DNA of 64,000 nt from the NCBI GenBank assembly GCA_037576195.1, contig JAQZDE010000010.1:86001-150000 (forward strand). Reading direction: 5' to 3'. The translations under genes were made by a program, and so were the position numbers. Shown here piece by piece: positions 39,001 through 51,727 of this stretch (its first letter is position 1; the number at the start of each line of letters is the position of its first letter). Below the pieces are notes generated by a model. The model saw only the letters and a program-made list of their open reading frames with translations, ran no database searches and was not told the origin of the DNA. This DNA is from Phytoseiulus persimilis. Lineage: Eukaryota > Arthropoda > Arachnida > Mesostigmata > Phytoseiidae.

Positions 39001-42000
39001 ACTCTGAACGCCCCGGTGCCCCAGGCTACGATTGCCGTGGGCTTCGCCGATGTCTCTGAGAAAATGCCGTACGACCAAACGAGCTGTTTTCGCGGGTGTT
39101 TTCGACCGTTGGCAGCGATTCGAACGACGCATTCGCACAGGGATGGAGGCACAATTTCGAGTTCGGAATCGACTCGAACAAACACTTTCTGAGAGAACCT
39201 CGAATATGATCGTGTAGGGGTTCAGACAGCTCTCTACGATTGAGAGTCGCGGAGCAATCCACAGAGGGCAATGAAGCCTGATCTGGGCACAGGACGAAGT
39301 TCGTCGTCGCTCTCCAATTCCGCTGTTGACTCCAAAAAGATGAGAGAAACCATCCAGTGGTAGTTGATTGTCGGACAAAGAAGATTGTGACGGTCAGAGA
39401 CTATGTCGATAGACCGCTCTTATTTTATGATCACTGAGAGCTGTAAAACGTGAGTTGTCATGCGACCACTGACACAAACAGATCTGGGCATTGGAAGCAT
39501 GCGTCTTTGGAGGTCTTGATCAGTTTCCTGATGTTTCGTTTCCCTTCGTGGTCGTGATGGTGGTGAGCGGAGCAGCTGAGAGCTCGTGTCAAGCCTAACG
39601 GACGTTCTGATTTCAGACTGGTGGGCGGTCATTCGGACCCCAAGCAGCGACCAATACCCCTATCAGCTTTTTGCGGAGCTCGTCAAGTTCGAATAATTCT
39701 CACAATATGCTTCGTCGCCGCGATTTGCTTCCTATTCAGCGCAAGTTACACGTGAGTATCGCTCTTGACTCGGAGAATCCGTTGCCTCACTCAGAGGTCA
39801 AGGAAGAACGCGGGAGGAGTGCCGTGAATTTCGCCCACGGTCTCCGACTGGACGGCGAGGCCCGCTCGAAAGCACAGACGCAGAAGTTTTTGGCACCCTG
39901 GAATGTTTGTGCTTCGGGAATCCCATGGAGCCAGGCCTAGATTTGTCAGGTGACAGTCGGGCGGGCGAAGCTGTCGGCAGAAATTCGACGGACACGATGC
40001 TCGGTGATCGTTTGCTGGCTATCCTTTGGAGAATTATGGGACAGTCCTTCCGACCGTTTGCACGAGCCATTTATTCTTTCGAACTCGATTCGATGACCTT
40101 GCTCTTGAACAGTTTGCGCAACCCTCTGAAAGCTACTAGGAGCGGAAAATTAACTCAGTAGAAACTTGGGAGACCGCCGATGCAAGCTCAGTTTTCCGCT
40201 GATAATTTGGCCTCGTTGCGCGACTGTTTTTTGGCGGCGATCCGCCGCCTCCGTGACTTGGAGTTTGAAGCCTCTGTCTGCCAATACCGGATTCCGTGAG
40301 GTGGGGGGAGCCGCAATGGGTCGGAGGTTGGCCGACGATCTATCTTTTTCGTCGAAATCGACCCGTAAAGACTTATCGATTCAGCACCGCACAGGTCGTG
40401 GCACTTACTGATGCATTCAATTCACCGTTTAGAATTCGCTACGCAAACAGAGAACGAGGATATTTGGTTTGGTTCTCGAACGGGTGAGTAAACCTGAGAA
40501 TCATTGTTATCGATCTTGTTAGGTTTTGTCTCGCGAACGACCGGTGAATGATGCAGTGACCATCAGAGTAGCAGTAGTTGTAGGTCAAGTTTTGACGCGA
40601 CAAGAATCGGTTGTTCGACGACGAGGAAACGTAGGAGATAACTGAAGCTTTTGAGCATACGGTGTGTGAATAACGCTTTGGCCGCTACTCGATCATCAGC
40701 TCAGGAGCCGGTTCTAGATTTCATCGAACAATCCAGATGAAGCGGAGAATTCCTGACGTGTTGTTCCAACCACCATCCTGCTCCGAAAGTGCTGTTTTCG
40801 GTCGTTCCCTCACATTGACACCAGTCAGCACATAGGATCCAATGGAAGAGGGAACTCATGGATTTCTCGGCCTTTGAATGAGAATCCCGGAAGCCTGCCC
40901 GATCGAATTGAGTCGTGTGTTTCTCTTCTTGATAACAAGTGTGCGACAGGGATTGCGAAATTGTGAGAGGTGTACGCTCGTGGTCACAGTTACGGTGGAA
41001 CCACTATTTAGCGCCATCGTTGCTTTCGAAGTTCCGTCCCACTTCCCTCAGAACCAGGTTGACGTGCTCGACAGGGCTCTGGAGGGCCAGCATTCACGGG
41101 ACTTCGAGTCTCGCCGTTCATTTCTGGCAGAACAGGTTTGGAGTTCGATCCATTGGAAAGCAGTCAGAAATCGATGTCCTCGCGTGAAGACTCGGTACCA
41201 GTGGCAATGCAATTCTCAAATATCTACGATTCACCAGCTCATCGGCCTTCCCTCATAATAAGACTGAGTAACGTCGCCGTCTGCGCCTGCTCAGGGCTTG
41301 GGAGGCTATGTTTCCGAGCGCTCCAACCACAGACGTGATGTCTGTATTCCACGAGTCCAAACATCGAATCGGATCGATTCCTCAGCTGACTGGATGGTTA
41401 ACCGCAGCTCTCGTCTTACCAGCGATTTTGACGGGCACGGAACAGCCGATGGAGCCAGGCAACAAGCATAAGTCATTCTCGACAGCGACAGCTGGGCAGC
41501 GATACAGCCGTAATCCTTACGTGGATATTCTGGTGACGGCTGGCTAAGATTCTGGAAGTTTCCGCTTCTCACAGTCGCAGTCAGAGTGATTGTTCCGCGA
41601 CCACTCGATGAACTTCGAATTTTGAGAGTTGCACGCTAATCTAGCTCCAAACGAGGTGACCAACTGGGGAGCGGAATCGAGCTCGGACAACTCTGATGAG
41701 CCCGGGGCTTGGTTTGATTCGGTTTTGATTCCCAAGAATCGAAGTGAGGGATCACTGACTAGATCTGCGTATAATCGCCGCTCTAATCAATCGATAGATG
41801 GACATCCTCCTCAGTGCGACGCTTGGCTCGAAGTTCGGTATTTTCTAGCGTCGACTGTTTTCAATCAGCTCTCGAAGAAATGGGCTGAGAGGAAATTCAC
41901 AAAGGAACTACGGCTGTGATCGGATCGAAGCCATCCCCATACAACGATGAATGTTGGACTGGCGCGCTTCCCTACTGAGCCTGTAAGGGCCCTGGCGGCG

Positions 42001-44511
42001 ATCAATGAGCTCCAATGTGCACTGACTGAGCACTTGCTGCTCGAAATTGAGCCATATCTACGATGATTGGACATCCGCGATCTGGCACGCAGCTCGGAAA
42101 ACTCATCGAGAGCTTGGGAAACCTGTTATTCCGAGCTGAGGCAGACCAAGGAGTCCGTTCCTCAACAGATCCCCCCCACGCTTCAGATATCAACGTGTCC
42201 AGCTCGGATCGCGCGTTATGACCGCATCTGCTAATCGCTCGACCTCGAATCTGACGAGCGTGTATGCTCCACTCGAGCAAGCACCTTTGTGGAAGCCGAA
42301 GACGAGAAACATTTTAGAAACGGGATGTCGAGACCTCCCGACCGCCGGAGGACGGGTTTCCGGATCTTGCTGATGCGAGGAACTCACAGAAAGCTGGCGA
42401 CGGCCTGATCCCCGATTGTGTCGACTTGTGTTCTCGGCAGTGGCGTGGCCACGGGAAGGATTAAACCTTCCATTAACTCACCCACCGGCCAATTTCACCT
42501 TCCATATTTCCCCCCATTGAACCTGAGCTCGTTCCGTTTCATACATGTGTTTGGCTCATCCGCTTCTTTATCCGATCAGTGCCCCTCTGAGCCGAATGCG
42601 CCCAGTCCATGCGCTCCCGGAGGAAGGTACAGCCCGTTCCATGGGTCTCAATCTATTCAACTTTCCTGACAACTCATCAATTTAGTTGAACGCTTGAGTA
42701 CACGCTGAATCCAGGGAAACAATGACATTCTGTCGCCCTGATGCTGCAAATACTCCGAGAAGGGACCCGGTGAGGAGAGAGCCTTGCGTCGCACGTTCGG
42801 AACGTTCGCCTGTCCTTAGAATATACGACGGAGCGAGCGAGTGCCCGGGGAAAAAACCTCTCGCTTGGAGATGAAAAATGTGTGTGTCAACAGACAGCGC
42901 AGATAACAGGACAACACTTCTCTGTTCATGGAGAAGGGCGGCGGAGGCTCTTTCCGTTTTTATGAACGTTTGTCTCCGCTGAACGGCTCTCGCGTGATGA
43001 GGTCAACCGTGTGAAGGAGACATACACGCGTAATTATGATGTCTCTCGACCCCTGTCCGACGGATCGGCGACGACTGCGCCCATTCAAGATATTAATCCC
43101 GACGACTTTGTTATTGCGTCTCATTGAGGCGTGATGCCCTCGCAGCTGAATGAGGCTGGGCAAGTAAGCCTGAGGGATCGATTGAGTTTGAGACGCGAAT
43201 GAAGCTTCACAACAGAAGCTGAGCCCACGTAATTCTCTAGCGGCGTTCAAGATCCGATCAGCCGTTCGCAGTTGACCTCTCGTCCGTAATCCGGATGATC
43301 CGAAGTTCAATCCAGTGATGGGATATTGTTTCGGTGGGCCGCAGGTCTGCTGTATCTCCGAGCTCATCCGAATTTCGAACAGTGACAATGCTCGACCCAT
43401 AGAGGCTAGAAACTCGTCTTCGAATATGCATCTGTCTATGTCGAGCGACAGACGGATGAATTCGTTTCTGGAAATCGCATGCGGATCCATGGCTCCCAGC
43501 GCCTGCTCCCGAGACCTCGGGGAGTTGTCGCCGGCCAGAAACGCAGGTATTGGATCTCTCTGTGTCGCGGGGTTTTGATTAACTCCGTGGTGACATAGTG
43601 GATGGGAGTCCGCTCATAGGGTTGGTCTAGCAATGGAGGCCTCGGCCGCGGTTATGCTCGCTGTCCTCCCCTTCCCGCGGAATAGGCGAGTGGAATTCCT
43701 CCCATGAGCTAGACCTAACGTTCGACCCTGGTCCGCAAGTATCGGGCGGCAGATGCGCAATTACATGGCTAGCCCGTGAGCTCGGTTCACTCTTGAAGGG
43801 TCGTTGATTAGTTTTCCCAAATGAGCCGTAGGCCTCAGCTCCGATGATACCAGAGGCACAGTGGAGCTTTTTGTCCGGATGGTGGGCTCCGGCGGGAAAC
43901 CGACCGTGATGATGGAGCCTCCGCTCAGCATGGATCACACACGGATGATTCCCTCTAGATTCAGTCTAATGGTATGCGGGAGTGTCGGAATGGAAGGATT
44001 CCAACTCATGGATGACAGTTTTGGAAACTGCACCGCTCGACACACCGTAACGAGTCGAGTTGAGCCAGGTCTCTGTTTCGATTCACCGACGGGAACGTCT
44101 GCGGAATCGTTATCTCTGCTTCCCGACGACGGATCCCGACTCCACTTGAATCGAACTCCCGCTGCTGCTGCGACGATCACCCCGGCGATGATGACCGATG
44201 AGCGGATCGGACCCGGCGAGACGTTCCGTTCGTTGAGTTGATTACGCTGGTGTGTTCCACTACCTCTCGATTCCATGGAGATGATCCGTTTCGTGTTTCG
44301 AGGCTCTGGTCAGGGGCTGTCGCTCCCAAATGAGCAAGCAATGTTGAATCATTTTCTCCGGTGAAACTGTCGGTCGAAGACCTTGGATCGAGGATATCGG
44401 CTCCAAGCAATGCGTGAAAGGCTCCATCGAATCCTGCTCGAACGGATTCACACTCGTTGGAAGTAGGGCTGCTTACAGTCGGACTGAAGGGGGTTTCTGT
44501 GATCTAGTGTG
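36001..44511. other. unassigned region 5' of the sulfotransferase gene
   Basis: No gene is recognised in about 8.5 kb. Minus-strand frames at 37128-37310, 38360-38854 and 38935-39378 look protein-like in composition but cannot be linked by matched splice sites or assigned to a family. At 43627-44276 both strands are largely open; the minus frame contains a hydrophobic stretch (SVIIAGVIVAAAAGVRF) and one in-frame TGA near 43953. A missing upstream exon of the sulfotransferase, including a signal anchor, might lie here. Confidence 0.35.
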
Positions 44512-47500
44512 ATGGACAACTCAGGAAAAAGGTCAGCAGGAAGTCAGCGGATTCTAAATACGGGTTTTTCTCAATTTCAGAACACCGATCCTCGGAGACA
44601 CCGAGGCGTCGATCCTCATGAATGCCAGCGACCCCGCCATGTACGCCTGCAAGAAGAGGGAGCATATTTACTTCATGAAAACGCACAAATGTGCCAGCTC
44701 TTCCGTGCAGAACGTTCTTTTCCGGTGAGCAACTCAACAGCTCCCCTAGTATCAGCCTGAAAGAGCTCGGAAACCTGACGCGGGTGAAGCCATCTAACTG
44801 CGCGTTTTGGGTTCACTTCGTGCGTTCCGATACCCCCACATGACAACTTGGCTCTGTCTTACTCAGCCTCGTTCCCCGTGCTGGCGGAATGAACGAGCGG
44901 GACTGTGTTCTGATTCTGACTGAGAGAAGGTTCCCCAAGCCTGTCAAAAGAGACCATGAATCACCCGAATTTGAGCAAATTGTCAAATCTCGATCGGAAT
45001 TTCTCGTTCGAGCTCACCGAGCATCAGTGTCAGTGGGTTGCTGCAACAGTTTGGAGGGCGCAGCAGTCCCAGAAAGCGTTCCGTGGGGCACGTTTGGGGA
45101 CAGATTCAAAAGTTGTTCGGATCGCGAGGCTGAATGATTAAGATGGATTCTCCTCCCGCTGCTACAGATACGGTGATAAACACAACTTGACTTTCGTTCT
45201 TCCGCCGGGCGGCACCAACTACTTCGGTCATCCGAAATATTTCAATCGAGCTATGCTTCCGACCACCGTGCGGCCCGTGAATTACAGGTAAGTGACGCGG
45301 AAAAACATCATCTCTCTCGTAGCTGGGCTCGTCCTGATTCAAATGGAATCCTCTACGACGCAAAAACACGAATTGAACTCCTGTGCCAAAGAATCAATCG
45401 TAAAACAATCTCCACAAAAACCGCGAACCGGCGGGTGCGGTCGGTCAGGCGAGGAAAAGTTGAGAGAAACTCTGGTAACAGCGAAATCGAATTGTGGCAA
45501 CGCTCGATGAGACTGCTGATGTGTTTGCTTGACCGTAAAAACGTCATAGTGAGAAGGTCGAATGTTTCTACAATTGGTCTCCGACGTTTGCAGCGGCGGT
45601 CCGCCGACCACAACTCGCTTCTATGATATCTCCATGAGAGAGAGCCTCCATCACAAACACGAAGTGCAAAAAACCGTTCGTTTGAGCGAGTCTTACATTT
45701 CTCTTCTTCGGTCCCGAGCCTTCCTCCCCCTCTATACACAACGATATCAAACAGCTCGGAAGCTACGTCCTGGCTACTCTGATGAATGACTCTGATGAAT
45801 CGAGCAACGAAACGAAAGAGCCGGCGAGCGGGAATTCTCGAGATAATAGAAGGAGGGAATAAATACTCAGCTCCCGTCGGGCTCGAGCGGGAGCTGGTGA
45901 CGCTATCGACGAAGACATTGGCTCGTCTTCGGCACGGGACGTTTCTTCCTTCTAAGGGTTGCTTGCCCGTTCAGAATAATTGATGCTCTGATTACTCGGC
46001 GCAGTTTTCTCCGCACCACTTACCCTGCAAGTGGAGTGGGCTGTGCTACTGCCCACTCTGCTCACAGGCCGAGCGCCCATCGCCGCCACCTCGTCTCGGG
46101 CGGCCGGGCGGGCTGAGCCACATTGTCGATTAGTGTGACGATAATGACTACTCATCCACAACAAACCTCGTCTCGAGCGGATGTTTTTGCTTCGTTCTCG
46201 CTGGTCCGGCGTACAGTCGCACGTCGGCTCGCGCCTCGTGAGTTCGTCGATTCCACGAACCCTTCTGGGCGACCTGAGGCTGCCTCGAGAGAAGCGTTCA
46301 ATTTTTGAAATTCGAAGCAGCGTTCCCAAATCCGCCCCACATCAGAGAAAGTGTCCCAGCAGAACAGCGATCACTTCGCCGTCGGAATAACAATCGAACT
46401 CCTTCCTGCGGTTCTTCGGCGACACTCCCCCCCCCCCTCACCGGTCCTTCCCGACAAGACCCTGGGATACGAGCACTACTCCCAGGGGTCGCGCGCCCTG
46501 TGACTCGCTGCGTGCTCAGCTTGTTCCAAAGGAGCACGACGCGGACCATTAGAGATGACTCGGTTGTATCGACAATAAGGGATCTCGTTCTGGGAGAGGT
46601 TTGACTCCCGAAGTTCGAACTCGATCAATGGTGGAAGCCGCGAAAGCTTCTCCACTCTCAACTCGACGCCAACGCAATCTGTGCTCGCATCGAGCCGAGT
46701 CGAGCGGAGCCTCAACGTGGGGCGAATTCATCTTTGTGTGACACAGGCATTCTGCCACACCACAGGGCTTAGTTGAGGATCCGAGTAATGGAAGCTACAG
46801 GGCTCGCGCGAGTGGAGTGGATGAGAACCAACCGCTGTGCGTCCTTGAGCCGAAACGTTACGCTCGGTGGGGTTCGTATCTGTGTTGCCGTGGCTCTCTT
46901 TGCCTGGGCGGGTCCCGCTGCTGTAGTTCCGGAGTGATTCTTATCAGGTAGCCCGCCACAGTGCGCCGCGCGGGGCAGCTCGTCTTGGCACGGTGGTGGG
47001 TGAAAAGGTTGACGCGTCCCTTAGACCAATGGCGGACATCACTTATTCGGTACCGTGGGGGACCGCTAGTCGGGGCGGCCTTCTTGCTTCAGGCGAGTCG
47101 TTTGCATTCAGCAGTCGACCTGGGAACGCTTAACCCGCAGGAACTCGCTCATGATCAAAGACCGATGAAGAGCAAGAAACGAGGAAGGCCGCCTACCGGC
47201 ATCCTAATTCGTTGCCGCAGGCCAAAGGTCAAGGGCGCTCGGGTTCGCCAGCTTGCACCCATTGCCGTTCTCATTGAAGCAGAGGTACGCGATCCAACAC
47301 GAGCAGAGGATGTCAGCTGCTCCTCGTGGCTAATCAAGCGCTCTGATTGCGGATCAAAGAGAACTCCATGAATTGTCATCGCACCTCTCTCCTTCTCCGA
47401 CTTTGGAACGATTTTTACAGCGAGCGCGACAGTTTGGGCCGGAGCTTCGATCCGGGGGTTCATTACTGAGCCGGTCCCTCTGTTTCGAACAACGATTCCT

Positions 47501-49196
47501 GCGGACATCGTCTCGATTTCGACCGTTTCCTCACTCCGTCTCCCTGACTCTCTTGCAGTATATTCGCCTTACACACCCGGTTTCATCGAGGCGAGGTGCG
47601 GAAAGTAATGCCGCCAGACACCGTTTACATCACCATTCTCAGAGATCCTGTAGCGCTATTCGCCTCAATGTTCTCGTACTACGATATGAAACGCATGTAC
47701 AAACGTGAGTAGCGCATCGATCTCCGGAATGCAAATGAATTGAGCTCTGGCTCGGAGAACACAACTCACATCTGAGTTCCTCTCTCGAGACGGCGGAGTC
47801 TCGGGTCGAAGATGAGCTAGGATGGAGAAAGGAACCGAGCGGGAATAACTAACGAACAGATCGGCTAACAAATTTCGAATTTCCTCACAACCAGTCTCCC
47901 TGGTGAACTTGGTTCGACAACATCCGGAGCCGTTGGATCCAATTTATCGAGAGCGAAAATTTTCAAAGTTCGGCCTCAATCAAATGGCCTTCGATCTCGG
48001 TCTTCCGCCTTCGCAGTTTCGGAACGCAGATATCGTCGATAGATTCATCAAACGTCTCGAGGAAACATTCGATCTTGTGCTAATTGCTGAGCGCATGCCC
48101 GAGTCCCTGGTTCTTCTCAGGTATTTCCGCAAAAGATCGATGAGTCGATATTCATGATGATTTGCATAACTAGTCCGAGGGCTGATCGCAAAACTTCCGA
48201 GCGACTCTCAGGGCAGCCACAGTGAGCTGTTCCTGAGATCCTTCCATCGGGAATCTAACTGGGACTCCGCCTGTCGCAGATATTTGCTCTGCTGGGATGT
48301 CGATGATGTGATCTTGTTCAAGAAAAATGCCCGATCGACGAGTTTCAAGAAGAACGAACAACAACTCACTCAGCAAGACGTGGAAACCCTCAAGAGACTT
48401 AACGAAGCCGATCAGAAGATGTGAGTCCGCTTTAGATAATTTGTTTTTTCCCGCTGAGCTTCCAGAGCCGGGGCACATCGAAGTGCGCAACTCGAACGCG
48501 CTCCTCGTATCACCCGAGAGGGAGAGTCGCGCGAAGAGGAGAAAAAAAAACAAGAAAAACCCTTTAAGCGTTTGCTGAGGAGGAGGAATACGCTTCTGAG
48601 AGCCTGAGGCCGAGCAATCGAGTTCTTATTGAGCTTTGCACACGCTGCACGCCGGAGCGGCAGAGTTCGGCTTGAGTGAGCTCGGAGGAAGGCATGTTCA
48701 CTGAACATACTGCTCTGAATTTCAGCTACGATTATTTCAATAAAATCCTGACCGATAAACTGGCGCTGTTCGGGCTTGATCGGGTCGCGGACGAGAAAGC
48801 CGCCGTCGAAGAAAAGACGAAGTTTTGGTACAACGAGTGCGTCGACGAAGTCAAAACAGTCGACAGAGAGGCCGCGAAAAGGAAGAAAATATACTCAAAT
48901 CAAGTGAGTTGACGCTCAGTTGAGCCGGCCGGACAAGGCGGTGCGAACGATGCGTTGAGCGTGACGCATGGTACAATCCCCCGCTCGTCGGAACGATTCG
49001 AAGAGAAGAAGTCAGATCGAGATTCCAGCTAAGAACTCTCTGATCTCCCTATCCGCAGGTGATGTACTTCGAGGAGCGTAAGGGCGCAGATCCCGAGTGT
49101 AAACGCTTCCTCCGGGAGGAACTCGCTTACGCCGCTTTCTTGAGAGACCGACAGAAAAGCCTTTATTCGAATGCCTCCTCTCTCACACGACAGTGA
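44512..49196 (+). CDS. galactosylceramide sulfotransferase family enzyme (Gal3ST type)
   Basis: Exons: 44512-44531 (tentative start), 44581-44724, 45168-45287, 47559-47704, 47895-48120, 48280-48420, 48726-48903, 49059-49196; all phases agree and the product is about 370 aa. The family transfers sulfate from PAPS to the 3-OH of galactose on galactosylceramide or glycans in the Golgi lumen. The 5'-phosphosulfate loop is IYFMKTHKCASSSVQNVLFR and the 3'-phosphate-binding strand-helix is YITILRDPVALFASMFSYY. Further family blocks are FALHTRF, the ERMPESLVLLRYLLCWDVDD segment and the C-terminal helices. Human GAL3ST1 has 423 residues. Known members are type II membrane proteins, but no signal anchor is visible in the modelled N-terminus, so exon 1 is doubtful and an upstream exon may be missing. 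The third intron is 2.27 kb, far longer than its neighbours. Substrate (lipid or glycoprotein) cannot be told from sequence. Confidence 0.93.
45288..47558 (+). other. long intron of the sulfotransferase gene
   Basis: This 2271-bp intron has canonical GTAAGT and TTGCAG ends and is phase 2; joining gives VNY-S-IFALHTRF. It contains an 11-base C run at 46427-46437 and an open plus-strand frame at 46961-47371 whose product includes an AT-hook-like KKRGRPP, opposite an equally open minus frame 47155-47508. I do not call a nested gene. Confidence 0.7.
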
Positions 49197-51727
49197 CACC
49201 GGGAGAGACAGGCTCGACAGAACAGTACGACAGAAGTATCGATATAAATACGAGAACGGACGCGATTGTGATATATGGACGCGGGGAAGGAAGAGTTCAG
49301 CTTCTGTTTCGAGGCGGCGACGATGCCGATGAAATTCATGACCGGGAATCAGCTCAAAGATGGAGCACCAACTCCCTCAACGAAGTCCTCTTCTCCGTTC
49401 TCAGCTGGGACCGATCGGATGACAAGATCTGTTATTTTACTGGCGACAACAACGTCAAAAAACGGTGTTCAACTCCATAGAGAGCACAGAACTGAATGCA
49501 ATTCCAAGAGTAGCTCGAGCTCTGCATCGATCTTTTTTCATTCACGATTAGAATCAACGCGTTCGCTGACGGAGTGGGAGCGTCAGCTCATGGTTTGTTC
49601 GGGTTTTGCCTCTCACCTTGTCCGGGTTTGAGCTCTCAAACCGGGACGAGTGAGTTGAAGGAAGGTCTTCGTTGTTGTTGTTGCAACGTCAAAAACATGG
49701 GAAAACGGCGTTCGGTATAAATCCTAGAATCAAAACGCCTCTTCCGTGTTCGAAACTTCGTCGGGCCCCGAGCCCTCCGCGAAAATACGCTTGTGTCATT
49801 GAGTTCTAAATTATTTGTTTCCCGCCACAGATGTTGCGAATCCGAACTCGACATTCAGCTGTCGGCCCTCCTCTCTCGCCTAAATGATCACCTGTTTTCC
49901 TCTTTCTCTGCCGAACGCCGCCCCACTTCCGTTGCCACTGAAGTTCGCTTGTATCCTTCTTGGGCGTTTCGTTTATTCCCTCCCCATGCAATGATTCGAA
50001 CCCTACACCGCCTCTTTTCGGAACGATGAAGGGCGTTTCTTCCGCAGACTAGGAACGGAGACTAATTGTTTCGAACGAGCGTTTGTGCAAGTTTCGACTG
50101 TGAACGTTCCTTGATAAGAGTCGTTTGTACATTTGAGGCCGATCGCTAACTGCTGGTCGACATTGTTCTGCGGTGCGTGCAATTAATAGCCCGAAGAAGG
50201 ATGAATATGGAGATGTGACGGAATTTTGATAAACTCACTGACAGAATGAGAGGAATGACGAGATACGTCTAGTTTTCTAACAAGGGTGTGATTGTCTCCG
50301 ACATCATCTTCGATGCGTAGCGAGCAACGAACTATTATTGTATTACCGTTGGAAGCTCCGTTTGATTGCTTAGCGCTCGTCTCCTAGGCGACCTGAATGA
50401 TTTGATATGGAGAATGAGAGGATCGGTCAACAGCTTATGGCAGAACCCCCGTGTCAGAAGCTGTGGTGGAAAGGGTGCGGCGGCAGAGCTAGGAACGGAG
50501 ACAGCAATTCTGAACAGACCACAGTCCCTTGTGAGTAACGGGATCTTCCAAGTTCCCAAAAATGGTCCTGTTCCTACCTCCGTTTCGTTGCGCTCTATCC
50601 GAGATATGTTAGCAATAAAACCGTCCCCGAAGAGTGGGTGTGGTCGTAAGGAAATGAAGATCGGATTTTATGGATAAGAATTCTCATGGAAAAGTGTCTT
50701 GATTCTTGGATTGGCTCCGAGGCGTGAGCTGCGGCAAGGTCCGACCGACGACCAAATCAGAATGTTACTCCAGCAGATGTAGACATCAAAACGAGACTGA
50801 CCTAGAAGAGGAGTGAGAAATACTAGAGCCCAGAGTCGTTAGTTCTACCCATCGCCCTGGTAAGAAAATATCAGATCTGGTGATATAGGTACGCGTAGGT
50901 AGAGCGTTAGACATCGCGGTATTCGATGTGAGTTCGTAGTAGGTAGTAAACACAGGCCTGGGGCCAGCTCAGAAACCGATTCAAACTAATGACTTTCCTT
51001 CCATATTCCCCGAATCGTAACTCCCAACCGCACCATCACCACTTCCTGATCCTGATATTTTCGGTCACAGATGGGCTTAAGTTTCGAGCAATCAGCCGGA
51101 ATATTTTGATTTTCTGACGTGTTTTGTAATTCCGTTGACCAGACGTAGTCTTAGATATATTCCGTGATAAAACAAATGAGAAAACAATCAGAAACCCAAG
51201 CAGGACACTGTATAGCATCTGGAGTCGCCCCGAGCTAATCTCAGGCAGGACGAGAATCCTCTTCGTCGATCAGAACTCTGCAACAACTTCCCAGCCGATC
51301 CGGATTGCACTGTTTCTCTGAGGGCATTATATTCATGTATGTAATATTCGTTTCGTCGGACCGCGTCGGAGACTCCGTTCAGTTTTGTCGAGGGAGCATG
51401 CAGAGTGAGTTAGTTAAACAGAGTCGTAGGTTGTAGCCGTTGAGAATTCGAATCACCGCTCTGTGTCGATTGTGTACATAAGGGGAGCACACCGTCCGCA
51501 AAATAAAGGAGGAACCATAGTCACGGAAATCCCCTCCGTTCTCTTCCTTAGACCCTCGGAAATCTCTGGTGTCCGACAGCCGGATCATACGAAGCCTCGC
51601 AATTTCGGGGTTCTCAATCTACCTAGGAATCAGGGCGAGCAAAACATGGTTTTGATACGCCGCTTGTTCATTATTCTCTTGGCTCTGTCGAGCGGAAGGG
51701 TTCCTTGCTAATGATATATCTCAGCGA
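49197..51727. other. convergent 3' flanks of the sulfotransferase and laminin genes
   Basis: Probable 3' UTR sequence of the plus-strand sulfotransferase on the left and of the minus-strand laminin gene on the right. Plus-strand AATAAA hexamers occur near 50612 and 51503, rather far from the sulfotransferase stop. A 60-codon hydrophobic minus frame at 51036-51218 has no known relative that I recognise. No other coding exon is seen. Confidence 0.45.

Noticed and set aside
39001-39020. GGTTCGAACTC, similar to a tRNA B box
   Set aside because: The flanks do not form a T-arm, and no A box or acceptor stem could be placed upstream.
43861-44241. 127-codon plus frame as a first exon of the sulfotransferase
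   Set aside because: It ends in a stop with no usable phase-2 donor, has no membrane segment, and the minus strand is equally open.
47155-47508. 118-codon minus frame in the sulfotransferase intron
   Set aside because: No family recognised, and it overlaps an equally long plus frame; one short open frame in a 2.3-kb intron is not enough to call a gene.
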